A DNA stretch of 64,000 nucleotides from Apricaphanius iberus (lineage: Eukaryota > Chordata > Actinopteri > Cyprinodontiformes > Aphaniidae). A model generated the notes under the pieces. The model was not told the origin of the DNA. It did no database searches and saw only the letters and a program-made list of their open reading frames with translations. The DNA lies in NCBI GenBank assembly GCA_028564705.1, contig JAPXFQ010002811.1, forward strand, positions 1,984,001-2,048,000. Reading direction: 5' to 3'. Shown here one piece after another: positions 41,916-54,610 of this stretch. Position numbers and translations under genes: made by a program. Every line of letters begins with the position of its first letter. The first letter of the stretch is position 1.

Positions 41916-44900
41916 TCAGAACTCCATGCGCAAAAAGAAATAACTTTTGTTGTTGAAGTTTGTGGATTGTAATCGCTCAGTCTCAGTTTGACCTTCTTCA
42001 TTTTCCTCCTCTTCTTGTGTGTCACTAGGTGAGCGCTGTTCATAGAGCTGAGGGCCAGAGCTCAACACCAGAGTTTGTCCTTCTGGGTCCAAAGGGATGG
42101 AACGGGGAGGTGGAGACATGTCATCCCTGTTGGTGGTGGAACTGAGACTGTGCAGTTTGGACATAAGCCTGTCTCTGTGTCTGAAATAAAAAGAAAATCA
42201 ATGGTTCAAATAAATGAATTGGGTAAGCGCTAAAAGTGCTCAAACGAATACATTTAATTGGCTATAAAAATAACATATTTTTATTTAAATGAGAAACCAA
42301 ATTTCCGGACCTGACGATGTAGACAGCCAAAAGAACAGACACAGCAGCAAAAAGAGCAGAGATCCATAGGATATTGTACTGTGGTTGGCATGAAACTTCT
42401 GAGTTAGTACATATTTCAATTTTTGTACCTGCAGCAAAAAAAGAGAAGAAAACCACAAGAATTTGTTATGGTTACATGTATGACTAGGTGTTATAAAAAA
42501 AATACGTTATTTCAAGAGAACCATGTCTCTTTTGGCTTGTTTAGCTGTTGGGCCTCAGTTATTATGATCCCATGGTTTCCTGTTGAAACCCAGTGGGGCG
42601 TAGAGCAGTTTCAGGGTGTTTCCTCCCACTTCTCATGCTTTTCTTTCAAGTACGCACATAGAGACAACTTACTACCAGCAAACTAACCATCGAGGTAGTT
42701 AGCATCAGGAAAACCAGAGCCATAGTCTTCGGTGAAGGAAAAGTCAGTCTGGAAAAACAAACAAATGAACAATTTAAAAAAAGGATAGAAAAACATGTTC
42801 AGATGGGATAATTAAAGGTGAATACATTTAGGCAACTGAAAGTTAAAATTCATACCATTGTAGTCGTCAGATCACCCTCTTCTTCCGCTTTAGCTTAAAA
42901 GAGACATAAACAGATGGCACATTATAAAAAAAACATACAAAAAAAAGTTTTTATGACAAAGTATTAACTCACCAAATATAAGCGCATATTGTAGATTGCT
43001 ACATTGTTTAAGTTGGCAAAGTGTAATATAGAAAGCAATCAGGAGACATGGAGGAAGAAACATATTCCAGATATATGTTCATAAAGTTTCTAGCTAGATT
43101 TAACAAAGTTGAACGGAAATATTTAAAAATATAAAAGCAGTGTGGTTGAAGAAATGTATCTGTTTCCGAATGCAATATGATTTAGATTGAATGAATCACA
43201 GACAGATGATCTAAAATTAGAATCAATTTAACTTCTGTCTTTTTTACAGATACTAAAGAAATCTAATTATTTGCAAAAGTGTTATACTAGCTGCACTATT
43301 CCACATTTTATCAAGCCACTACCATACCCTCTATGCATTTCATTGGGATTCACACCATTGACTGTCACGAAATAACATATATTTGTGAAATTAAAAAAAC
43401 TGTATGGGGTTTTTAATGTTTACTACAAATAAAACCTGAAAGTGTAGCTTGCCTTTAGAGGGGAACCGGCAAGCTCAAGTATTTTGCAGCCTCTAACACC
43501 TTTTCTTCCAAATTACTCTGCCTTCAGCTTGATTTATAATCCAGTTCATCAAACTCTGACTAGTTGCTCTTTCCTTGCTGAAAAATGTACCCCCACAGCA
43601 TAATGCTGCCACATCAATGTTTCAACATGGGGAGGGTGTGTTCAATGTTCCTTTTATGACACACATAGCATTTCAGATATATTTCGTTTAGATTTCATCT
43701 GACCAGAGCACCTTCTACATGTTTGCAGTATCACCTACATGTTAAAAACTGAGAATTATATTTCTCATGGCTTACTTTAAACAGCAGTTTTCTGCCTGTC
43801 ACTTCCATAAAGGGCAGCTTTGTGTGGTAGACAGCTGATAGTCAACAGGTTTTGTACCTAAACTGTGAATTTCTGCTGCTCCTCCACAGCTATCATGGAC
43901 CTGTTGGCTTCTTCTCTGATTAATGTTATCACTGCCAGTCTGTTGCTTGTGCTGACCAGTTATGAGCTGGTTTACATTTTGGTGCTATACCTTAACCATG
44001 CTTTAAGCTGCAGCATAACTTTGTCCTTTACTTGTTTCCACACTTTTCAAATTTTTATGTAAAAAATGTCAGATTTTCCTTCTCTTTCAGATTTATAAAC
44101 AGCTTTGCATCAGAAAAATCTGGTTCAGGTGGAGGAATACTGTTGCAAGGCACCGTATATTTATTTTAGCTGGTTTTGGCCTTCATGTTGCTTTATTCCA
44201 AACTAAGCTATACCAATAACCAATTAAGCTGATGCTTTGATTCAAATGAAATATCTAAAATGTAAAATTTGTGGGGAAATCATTTTGTTTAACAGAAATC
44301 AGACAAGCTATTGCAACATGTGTGGGTCCATTTAACATTTCCGCGGGCAAGCTTTAATTTTCTTTTCAATTTGTGGTGAAGTATCAGGGCATGAGATAAA
44401 CTGGACAATAGTGAACCTCAGCACAAACAGGAAGTTGGAATTTCCATATTCAACATGGGGAACAGATTTCACTTTCTTTCAAAAACACGTAAAGAACATG
44501 CTCTTTAAATTACTTGTGTCTATATTATTTAATCATCCAGCTTAGGGTACAGTGTGGGAGGTTTCTTTAAATTATTAACTGAACAATAGCTACACTTTTT
44601 CATGCAGCAAGGCCAACAGGAAGAGAGAAAAGGGAGCGGACATTCACAGGTCTAATTTATTGGATACTCAATTGTTGTTGGAAGGAACCAAAAGCCATTC
44701 CAGCTCAAAATGCTACTTTATATTATAGAGCTATACCACGTTGGTGATGTTTCCTGACATGTAGCTGCCCTAGAGCAGTGGTGTCTGCCAAAAATGTAGA
44801 CATGGGTTCACTGAAACCGAGACTTCAATGCTCATTTTTTCAAAGTTGAAATGGTAAAACCAGTTTCTTAGTTTGACTTAAGTTTAATTTACCATATTTA

Positions 44901-47900
44901 TGTTCTCTTTTAACTTGTCTTACTTCTTGGTGTTTATTGTCCTTTATTATTTACTGTCTTGATCGTCTTTTAACTACTGCTGTAAAAGCAAAAACACATC
45001 TTTGACGGTATTGCTCTTGAGTCTGAGGATCCACAAGTGTAATAAGACCTGAGATATGTACAAACCTTGTGAAATAGTCTGATTTGGTATCATTAAGACG
45101 TATGTGTGTTTTTATCTACCTGTCCAACTCCAGGCAGAGACAGGTGAAGTCCACTCACTCCAGTGACCATCATATTCTTCTTTAACTCTGAGACTAATCA
45201 GGTACTCGGCACCAGGCAGAGCATCAGTGATTGTGTACTGACGTTCATTAATCTCATGTACCTGTACGGACACATACAGACCGTTAGAACAGAAACAGCC
45301 CAGAATCCCCAGTATTGGAACCTTAATGAAACATTTACTAGAATAACATACCTGTTCGCTTAAACTGGTTGAAGGTCTGTATTTAATCTCATAGATTATG
45401 AAATAAAAGTAGTCTTGCTTCCTCCAAGTTAATGGTAAGTTCCAGGTCACCTTTATCCTCCTCTCCAGCCTCTCCACTGGCTGGGCTAACACGTTGGATG
45501 GGGGGTCTGGTTTCACTGCAGTAGCAAGAAGGGGTAAAGAGTTTACAAAAGCCTTGTTTTGATTTAAAAAAGTGCAATAAAATAATCTCTTACAAATCTC
45601 CAGAGGTGTGAAACTGATCATGGAACTCGTGGCATTGCCAAAGAGGTTTGTAACACACAGGAAGGCCGTATGGAAAGTCCTTAGCTCATCCTCGTTCTGC
45701 TCCAGCGCACACCAACAGCGGGAAGGCTCAGACGAGTACGAGCATGGATTTCGTTGGAAATTCTCTAACTTTGTGTGAGCAGGATGACTGGAAAGAAAGA
45801 AAGGAAGTCATGTTTTTTCAAGTGAGATTGGAAAACTTAACAGATGAAAAACAAACAGGTTTTGCACGCTGAAGGCTGACCAATTTAGTGTCAGTGACCA
45901 AAACAGTTAATTATGCATGAGATGATTTACTTCCCTGTGTGGTTATTAAATCTTTAAATGATACAGAGGTGAAAATATAATTTCTATCCACAACTTTTTA
46001 ATTTATTGAAATTTTTTTAACTATTTTATTTTATTGCTTTTTAGTCTAAAAACATCAGTTGAATAGTATGTATTTAAGATTTTTGACTGATCCAGCAAAG
46101 CTGCCTGAGAGCCCATGCATGTCAATCAATCTGTGTCTGCGTTCAGCTTGGTCTTACTTCTTATCTAAGTTTTCATTTTTAACATCCCTAATGATATATG
46201 TATTGTCAAAAAACTAAAACAAAACATTTTCAATTTGCCGTTGAGAACTTAATTAAAGGCCAACATAGTTAGACGAGCTTGACATTAGTTTTTAGAACTT
46301 GCTCTATGTTTTAAAATCTTACCCTTTGCTCAGAAAGAGGGAGCATTCAGGTTGCTTGATTACTGGTTTCCGAGGCCTCCATTCACAACGAATTTTACTC
46401 CCGGGGGACTTCTTGTTGCAAAAGATACTTGGGGTCTCAGGAGGATCTAGGAAATAGGCAAACATTAAATCAGGCAAGCAGAGGAGAGATGTTTTTGCTT
46501 TACAAAATACTTTTTCAAAATTAGTATTTTGGTCAAGCTAAAGCATCTTTATTTAAAATATACATATATATACATGTCTAATCTATTGTGGTGAATAAAC
46601 TTCTCAAACAAAACTGTATCGCTAGAACTACAAAAATCAATGACCATGCTATGAGCCGTCCCAAATCATTTAAATCAGTGGCTCATACAACCTCAAAACT
46701 TTATTGCAAGTACTGATGCTAGTTTTGTTATTTTGATTTTTTTGTCCTGTTTATTCAGTGGAAATTCTTGCATGAATACTATACTGGGAGAGCCCCGATT
46801 TCTGTACTCCCCGCGTGGTCCTCAGACATAATCAAAACCACACCACTCCAACAACAAAAACCATTTTACTAAAAAATATAGCATACCTTTTTATTGTAAA
46901 ACTTATCACAAAAATCCGTCATCTATCCCGTCTATCCCTGCAGAATCACAGCTGGTGCCTATATCCAGTGGTTGAGATGCAGGGTATCTCCTGGGCAGGT
47001 TGCCAATCTATCGCAGGTCAACATGAGACACAACCATGCGCACACTCACAACTAAGAACAATTTAGAGAGACCAGTTTACCTAACAGACGTAGAACGTAG
47101 ACAGAACCTATGCAGCACAAGGAGGACATGCAAACTAATTGCAGAAAGACCCAAAGTTGGGATTTGAACCAAGGACCTTCCAGCTTCAAGGCAACGCTGC
47201 TACCAACTGCTACACTGTGCAGCCCAGAAAACATAACATTTTTTGATATAGTCTTGTAAAGACTTAAGGATTAGTGCAAAACAAGATGGTTTAAAATGAG
47301 ATTAATGTTCACAATAATCCACTGAAGTTTTATTTTCTGATAATATCCATTGTGTTCAGTAATAAAGATTTGGAAAACAGATATGAAGTCGAGTTTTGTG
47401 GCAGATAATGCCTGATTTAGAGGAGGCTCTTGACGCGCCCCATTGACTCCCACTATATGGATATGTACTGAACCCGACTGGATATAGACTTCTCCCAAGG
47501 GACGCCAAATGATTCCAAACTTGTCTGGGTGAGTAGGAGAACATAATGCATGCTATAAATATGGTCCAAGTCGAAAAAAGAAAAAAAAGAACTTCGCCTT
47601 TAGGAGAGTCAGGCAACAAAGATTACTGCTAGGGATGCAACGATACCCCTTTTTTTATACCGATACTTGGGTCTGAGTACTAGCCGATGCAGAGTACCAA
47701 TACCGATACTTCTACCACGCAAAAAAAATGCAATGAATTGGAAGACGGGACCTCTGCTTGTTACAACAAGGGATAGTGAATTAGATTAAAAAAATATATT
47801 GATAAAGACTTACCACAAAACAAAAATTTCTGGTGAAACATAAAACATTTCTGTGAAGTTATTGCAGAGTTTACACATTTTAAGTAAGTGGTATCGGTTA

Positions 47901-50900
47901 AGCGATACGATACAGTACATGAGAACGGTATCAGCCATGATACCTGATACCAGTATCGTATCGTTGCATGCTGAATTACTTATGAGTTAAACTGGACTTC
48001 ATATCTATTTTCTATTTTCCTGTTACTCTATGGTCCTGACTTATCAAAGGTTTTCATTTGTTCAATCCTGCACAACTTCACAAAATTATGCAGCAGGCGA
48101 TTTACAATGCAGAAGCAGAGAGGACTGCACCTGTTAAACACGATGCGTGCAGTCCTTTCAGCGTCTTGCCCTTGAGGAATATTTAATATAGGTGTTTCTG
48201 TCACAAGGTGAAAATATTGGTTGGAGACCACCTTGGGGGATTTATCGAAAATGAAACTATTTGTGCCAAATTTTTACCACCCCTATAAGGCATCACTTAA
48301 CCAGTGTTGGTTAAGTGATGCCTTATAGTTCACATTTAATATATTTTAACCTAATAGTAATTACAACTCTTATGGCCATAAACCTGACAGTTACCTCTGT
48401 TTCTTTCCCAAAGACGTACAATAACTCACTGTGTGCTCAACAGGTCTGCAACAGCGGTCTTTGGCGCCTGCATGGAGCAGAGAGCAGCACATGTACACCG
48501 CAGGCATTACATTTATAAATGACAAGCAAAAAAAAACTTTTACAGACCTTCTAGTCTCTAACAGCAGTAGATTTGACAGGTAAGTTGTTTTTCCCCCACT
48601 TTTGATTGTTGCCAAAAACGCATCACATATGCAATGCACCATTTCCTCCTCTCTCTGGCTTTTGCCCAGTGCAAGAGGCAGAAAGGCTTGTTTACACAGC
48701 AGCGGACGCAAAGCCGTCATTTGAATACTGCTCTTTGTGCCTGTTAACAATTGTGCACATAATCTTAGTAGATCATCCGCAAATTAGGAATATATCTTTA
48801 GCTCTTGTTTTGAGGTAATATTGGAAAACTGATAGGTTGGCCGTAAGTAATTTAACTGACTGCTTTCTGGGTTCTTCTCCACTTCACTGAGTGCTAATCT
48901 TTCCCCTGTGTCATGATGCCCTGGGCAGAGAGCCGATAGTTTTGTTCGTTTAAAAAAGGGCTGTTGTCTCTAATAACGCGACAGCAATATTATTTAGAGC
49001 TTGTTTGTTTTCTATGAATAAAAATAAAACAGATTGTTCACCAACAGTCCTGTTAGCAGTAAATGTATTGTCAAAGCTTCTTGTGTGTGCATTGAATTGA
49101 GTGATTGCATGAGCTTTCAAGTACAGCCATATTCCATGAACATTTGCAAAAATAATTTATCAGAGTAACTCATGAAGTACATTACAAAAATGAATTAAAT
49201 ACTAACTTTTCTTCCCAATAACAACAATTTTACTCTTAGAAATGTGGGCTTAATAAAAACACCTGCTCAAAGATTGATATTTTTAAAAAGGTGCTTTTAA
49301 TCTGACAAATGAGACTCATCAGAAAGTGTGGAAGTGTGAAAAAAAGTGTTTATCCACAGGAGCCACAGAGGGGAGGAGGGCAAGTGCAGTAGGAGTTCCC
49401 CAAATTCGTGGAGTTGAATAAAATCCAGAACAGTGTGGGGTCAACGCTGCCCCGAAAGGAGGACACCCAGCAGACCCACGGTCTCATGATGTCCCCCACA
49501 GGCCCCACCACCATCCCACAGCCAGCAGACCGCCTGGTAGCCAGAATCAATGACTGAAACTGCTGCAGGTCAGGATGCATCATATACTTTCACAAAGTGT
49601 CACATTACAGTCTCTAATAGTATTTAGACTATATATAAACTAATAAATAAAAAAATTAAATTATATTGTTTTTGTTAGGGAAAAATAATAATGTTGTATT
49701 ATTATTTTCTTAGGGTATATTTCTTTATCACATAGTTTAAATGTACTTTTTAAATGTCATTTGGTTTCAACCATATGTTCCTTTGTATCCACCCTGTTCT
49801 TTTAAGATGCTAATGAAGTTTGACCAAATAAAGAGAGACTGCAGTGGGAGGGCCTTTTGAGACCAGGTGACAGGGCTGTGTAATCAGGACACAGAGCTGG
49901 GAGGCTGTCTGAGAAGCTGAGAGGAGAACAGACAAACGGTCAACCAGAGTATCTTCCGGGTCTCCCTCTGCAGAACTTTACTTATTTCATCTCCCACTGC
50001 AGAGTTCATTTAACTTAAATTTCTCTCCGACCCCTGTGTGTGATTCTTTCTTGGTTAAACTACTATTTTTTACCCTAACAGTTTCATAGCACATTTTTAA
50101 ATTAAGAAGAAATGATTTTCATTGCTGTTACTCAGCACTGAAAGTCATGTATTGATCAAATAGTTTAGTGAGGCGTCTGTAGTGCAGACAAACACATCTA
50201 ATCTGACCTTTCATACACTTTTCACTGCTCTCTTCCATTAACTTCTAATCAACTTTTTTCACAGCTAGTCCAGAGCAGTTTTATCTGATGCTGATTGTGT
50301 CAAAATACTTTAAGTATCCATTTCATTGTGACCCTGAAGTGTTCTGATCACCTTTGTTTTGCCTGTCATACTGACTGACGTTAAGGAATGCACTCGGAAA
50401 TCAGGTTATTCTGTATTTTTTGTTGGCTGTATGATGTGACATTACACAAGCTTTCCAAATTCCATCTTTATTTAGAGGAATCAGAGGCTTGGTGACGAGT
50501 TAACCAATAATTGACCATAAGTTGAACTCTTACTTCTACTGTGGTAGCAAGGGCTAACTTTGAGTTAATCCCTGTTTTTCAGTCTTTAACAGATTTGAAG
50601 TCAAAATTATATTGAAAATCCTGTCTTTAAACTCTAGAGAAACACATTAAATCTTGATGAAGTTAGACCTTTTATTAGCTTGATTATTGGTCTGGAATGA
50701 CATTTCTTCCTAGGTACCACGTTTAGTTTTCATATTTGCTGGTTTTATGAAGGTTTTGCTTGATTTACTTGAGTGAAAATTAGAGTTTGATCCAATCCTT
50801 GTTAACCTGCACTTGATTTGAGTTAAATTAAATAATTTATTATTTTTTACAAACCTAATTTTTCCTTGTTTAAAATATTCACTACAAAGGGCCCTGATTA

Positions 50901-52667
50901 AGAGGGATTTATCCTCGATATAGATTATTCAACAGATAATTGAGACTGATCAGAAGTTTATTATTAGACTGATAAAATCCTGCTTTAATTAAATAGTTGA
51001 ACTTAGCCCATCAGTTGTAAATCTGTATAGGCAATGCACTGTAACTCACCTGCAACAATCACTTTAACAGCAAGTGTTTCTTCTCCTCTGTGATGACATG
51101 TGTATTTCCCAGCATCCATCAGTCTTACTGAACTCAGAGATAGACTGCTCCCATCTCTCAGAAATGTCATTTCCCCCCAGTCTCTGTCTAAACTCGTCAC
51201 CAGTTTACTATTCCACTTCCACTGAGGCCTCATTTTAATCCCGCTTGTGACCTTGCCGCCTTCCTCCCACTCCTCATCTTTATTTTCAGCCTCGTGTTTC
51301 ATCTCTTTATCCTCCCGGTCCGACTCTCCTCTTGTTGGGGTTTTACTCTGAGGGGTTGGCTGGACCTCTTGTGGAGAAGTGGGGTGTTTGTCTGAATATC
51401 CACTGCTTTGGTTTTCTCCTTGCAGAGTGCTGAATCCAGCCGTTGTGGTGGGGGTGCGATACCCTTCATTTACTGCAGAAGCTATATCACTCTTATTTGA
51501 AAAGACACTGTTTCTTCTGACTTGCTGTGTGGTGGGGGTTCTATCTAACAGGGATCTTCTCTTATTTTTGCTTGGGACACTTCCAGTTAAGGTGACTCTC
51601 ACTCCATTCACCTTCACATGACCACTGCAGGTCAGTTCCAGCCTGCTTCCTGGAGATACAGCCAGCACACCAGGGGGAGGTTCTGCACACACACGCACAC
51701 ATTTATTGCAAAGATACAGACTAGACTGGATGCTGCCTGTCTTTGCTTGTGCGAGTTTATATTCATCATGTTATTATGCATGACCACTGTATCTTTAAAT
51801 GTTCTTAAGACATGACTGCTGGTCCCAGATCAGTAAGCACAGCACAGATAGGATGCAGCGTTGCATAACAAAAATTACCAACTCCTTTAAAACTTCCTCT
51901 TTTATTCTCTCTTTCTCTGGCCTACACAGTTGCTCTTCCACCCTGAACTTCATCTGCTCTGTGTGTTGACAGTTATGTACACGAGTTGTTCCTCTAACCT
52001 TATAGATACTTTGATTTAGATCAAAACTATATATTTATCGTATTTTCAGTGGCATGTTATTTTTTACTTTCTTAAAAAAACCATTAAACCTTTGCTTTTA
52101 CAGCTTCTATATAGACTTGCTGACTATAATACAGCATACAGATTATCTGTAGGTGTCCTTTGTTATCTAAAACTAATTTTAGCTAGATTATGCCCAAACT
52201 AAGATCTTGAAGTTTTAAACTATATTAATGGGAAAAAAAAAAACACAAATAACATATTTAGACCGAGTTAAAAATCCTCTTAATCCAGCTAAAAAAATAA
52301 TAAAATATCCCAATAAAAAACACAAAATTTCTAATAGATTGATTCAATTTACAGTATAATCGTATAAAATGTAAGGAAAAAATTATTTCCTAACTTTTTA
52401 TTTTCTGGATATAAAAAAAAACAAAAACAAAAAAAACTGCGGATGCTCCTAAAAGTGTAAATTAATGTAGCTCATACAAAGTAGTTTTTTTTTACATTTC
52501 AAAGACTGGACATATTCTTTAGAAAACAATTTAATACTGTAATTACAATTCCCAAATACTTTTACATTGTTTACTTAGGACTCACCTTTTCTGGGACACA
52601 TGCCTTCAAAAAAGCTGCAAACTGGCTGGATGTACAGAAAGAAAAGCAGCGGGAGGAAAGTTGTCAT
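41916..52667 (-). CDS. il6r: interleukin-6 receptor subunit alpha
   Basis: Type I cytokine receptor that binds IL-6 and presents it to gp130. Exons: 52667-52586, 51682-51050, 46446-46323, 45787-45594, 45515-45352, 45261-45120, 42893-42856, 42748-42688, 42428-42311 and 42180-41916. They sum to 1821 nt, 606 aa, all in phase. Residues 1-18 are a signal peptide (MTTFLPLLFFLYIQPVCS). The Ig domain (28-238) has Cys46 and Cys223 and a very long insertion. Cytokine-receptor domain 1 (239-344) has IFCNKKSP, IRCEWRP and CSYSSEPSRCWCALE. Domain 2 (345-446) starts KPDPPSNV and ends with WSEWT at 433-437 instead of WSxWS. An acidic stalk follows, then a transmembrane segment at about 498-517 and an 87-residue tail without kinase-like motifs. 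The ATP8B2 neighbour matches human IL6R. CNTFR or IL11RA are less likely, given this position and a transmembrane tail. Confidence 0.9.
43325..44200 (-). mobile_element. degraded Tc1/mariner transposase copy in IL6R intron 6
   Basis: Plus-strand blocks CCCACAGCATAATGCTGCCA, TTTCATCTGACCAGAGCACC, AGCTATCATGGACCTGTTGG and TTCTCTGATTAATG are the reverse complement of conserved parts of fish Tc1-like transposase genes. The coding frame is thoroughly broken. Confidence 0.65.
46880..47225. repeat. dispersed teleost repeat ending CACTGTGCAGCCC
   Basis: Successive blocks CACAGCTGGTGCCTATATCC, ATCTATCGCAGGTCAACATG, ACAATTTAGAGAGACCAG, GGACATGCAAACTAATTGC and CTACACTGTGCAGCCC match a repeat very frequent in fish genomes. 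It lies in IL6R intron 2. Confidence 0.65.
47629..47973. mobile_element. short hAT-like MITE in IL6R intron 2
   Basis: The left end CTAGGGATGCAACGATAC and the reverse complement of the right end CAGCATGCAACGATAC form terminal inverted repeats. The interior carries repeated CCGATAC/GTATCGG motifs. Flanks GATTACTG and AATTACTT agree at 6 of 8 positions, consistent with a decayed 8-bp target duplication. Length is 345 bp. Confidence 0.65.
48283..48328. repeat. perfect inverted repeat, 21-bp arms, 4-nt loop
   Basis: Positions 48283-48303 are the exact reverse complement of 48308-48328, separated by GTGT. The pairing stops abruptly at both ends. It lies in IL6R intron 2. Confidence 0.9.
49673..50080. 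mobile_element. solo LTR in IL6R intron 2
   Basis: The segment begins TGTTAGGG and ends CCCTAACA, a perfect 8-bp inverted terminus of the TG...CA type. Flanking bases GTTTT and GTTTC give a 4- to 5-bp target duplication. An AATAAA at about 49826 would fit the polyadenylation signal of the LTR. Length is 408 bp. No primer-binding site, polypurine tract or internal coding region adjoins it, so it is the remnant left after recombination between the two LTRs of an old element. Confidence 0.65.
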
Positions 52668-53319
52668 CTTTAGAAGTGGTCCCCCATCAACAAGTCCTCA
52701 AACTACCACTACAGCTGCAGACCGCAGAGTACCATTTAACTTCATGAAGCCTGAGAAGAAACTGACTGTCTTCCAGTACATGCAGGAATATTAAAGACGA
52801 GTTCATGTGGTCGCAGCAGTGTGCTGTCCGTAAGACCCATTATTGTGAAATCCCTGTGCTCTTTCCCCTGTTCAGCGCCGTTACACAGAGGATATCCTCC
52901 TCAGCGTCAAAATAAACCCCCCCCCTGAAAGCTGAATCTTGGTCTACCACTGTAATGTCTATTTATTACAGTCCTCCTGTACGGTTCTAACATTTATTTT
53001 ATTTACTGGTAATGTCTTATTATGATATTTTCCTACTGATATTGCAAGTTGAACACCAAAGTCACAAAACAAGGGTGAATCTTTGATATAGTTTTAAAAT
53101 GATTTACATCGTGTAAAGCTAGAAAGACCCATCTAGACTTAAAATTATCTGATAAACAAACATGAAACCTCAAGTTGTCTGTTTTGTTTCAAATTACATT
53201 TTGATAGTCATTAAAAAAATGATTTGGTTTAAAAGTTTTGCACAAACAAAAGTTTGGAACAGATATTGTAAACAGAAGATTCATATAAAGTGATTTATTT
53301 TTTTTGAGTATTTTGAGTA
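52668..53319 (-). promoter_or_regulatory. upstream region of IL6R
   Basis: Sequence upstream of the IL6R ATG. No convincing TATA box or named factor site was identified. A plus-strand open frame over exon 1 is an antisense shadow. Confidence 0.3.
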
Positions 53320-54610
53320 TTTTCACCCTTAAACTTCACATTTTGTTGCATTACCATCAAATATGTCATTATATTCTTTTCTGATCATTTTTAATTTACA
53401 TTTTTTTAAATATAGCATAGGTACTGCTGCTATGTGAAAGCCTGAGTGATTGGTTTGAGAACATTAGTGAACAAAAAGCACTGTGCAGATCAAGGAACAC
53501 AGCAGACAGGGCAGGTCTAATGCAGGAAGGCTTGAGACAGGGTTAGGTTAGAAAGCCATATCCTTGGCTTTGAATAACACAGAGAGCACTAGTCTATCCA
53601 TCACATGAACATGGAGTATGAGACAGTGGGAAAACCAACCCAGACATGACTGTCCCTCAAAATTAAATACTATAAAAGGATAGTATTAATCAGAGTCCAA
53701 GCCAAGGGAGCTGCAGTAACTCTACAGAAGCTGCAGAGATCTACAACTCAAGTAGAAGATTTTCTTGACAGGACTATTGGTTTGTAGTTCTACAAATCTG
53801 GCTTTTAAAAAAAACATTGATGAAGGAAAGCCATAAAAAGTCCACTTTGCACATCACGAGGGAAACAGCAGACATGTAGAAGAAGATCCCCTGGCGAAAT
53901 AAGACCAAAAAATAACTTTCTGTCTCTTATGCAAAACACTGTGTGGGTGACAAGCCGCGCTGCACAACACCCTGAACACGTCATCCTGACCATGAAAAGG
54001 TTGAGGTTTGCATCATGCTTTGGTGATGGTAATTACAGGGTAATCCTCGAAAAAAACCTGTTAGAGGCTGCAACAGAATTTAGATTTGGGCTGAGGTTCA
54101 CCTCACAACAGAACAACAACCCTAAACATGCAGCTAGAACTATGATTAGATTGTTTGCTTAGAAACACATTCATGTGTTAGGGCCTAGTCAAAGTCAATA
54201 CCTACATCAAAGTTCAAATCTGTGACAAGATATATATTGATGACCACAGATGCTTTCCATCCAATCTGATTAAGATGGAGCAAATTGGCAATGTATAATG
54301 GGTAAGAATGGATGTCTCTTAGTGACAAGATTTGAGTCATTCTTCAATGGAGTTGCAACAGTGCTTAATAGATATTTTGGTTCATAAACAACTGACTTAG
54401 AGAGGGAAAATACAGTATGTATGTTAAACGGATTGGTCTTATGTGAGCATAACATTTTTAAAACCATGTATTGTTGTCCTTCAACTTCACATTTAGGCAG
54501 AACTTTGGATGGCCAATCAATTAAAATCCAATTAAAATAATGTAATAGGTGCCTCTAATGTGGCAAAATGTGGACTATTTCAAGCAGAAATAATACTTTT
54601 TCAATTCACT
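53320..54610 (+). mobile_element. degraded Tc1/mariner element between IL6R and ATP8B2
   Basis: Tc1-like blocks occur in order on the plus strand. ACTTCACATTTTGTTGC is near the left end. A stretch around 54095-54125 translates FTSQQNNNPKHAAR, a decayed copy of the FQQDNDPKHTA block that carries a catalytic aspartate in Tc1 transposases. GCTTTCCATCCAATCTGA is at 54252. AACTTCACATTTAGG and GGCAAAATGTGGAC-like ends are near 54480-54570. Many stops interrupt the frame. Confidence 0.7.

Noticed and set aside
49350..49583. 77-codon minus-strand frame in IL6R intron 2 with a GC-rich, protein-like appearance
   Set aside because: No recognised domain and no splice sites of matching phase. It may be an unrecognised repeat next to the solo LTR, so it is not called a gene.
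52600..52794. 64-codon plus-strand frame over the IL6R first exon
   Set aside because: The minus strand here codes the IL6R signal peptide with a proper donor that joins in phase to the Ig exon. The plus frame is its shadow.
53929..54162. 77-codon plus-strand frame
   Set aside because: It is part of a decayed Tc1 transposase remnant and not a host gene.
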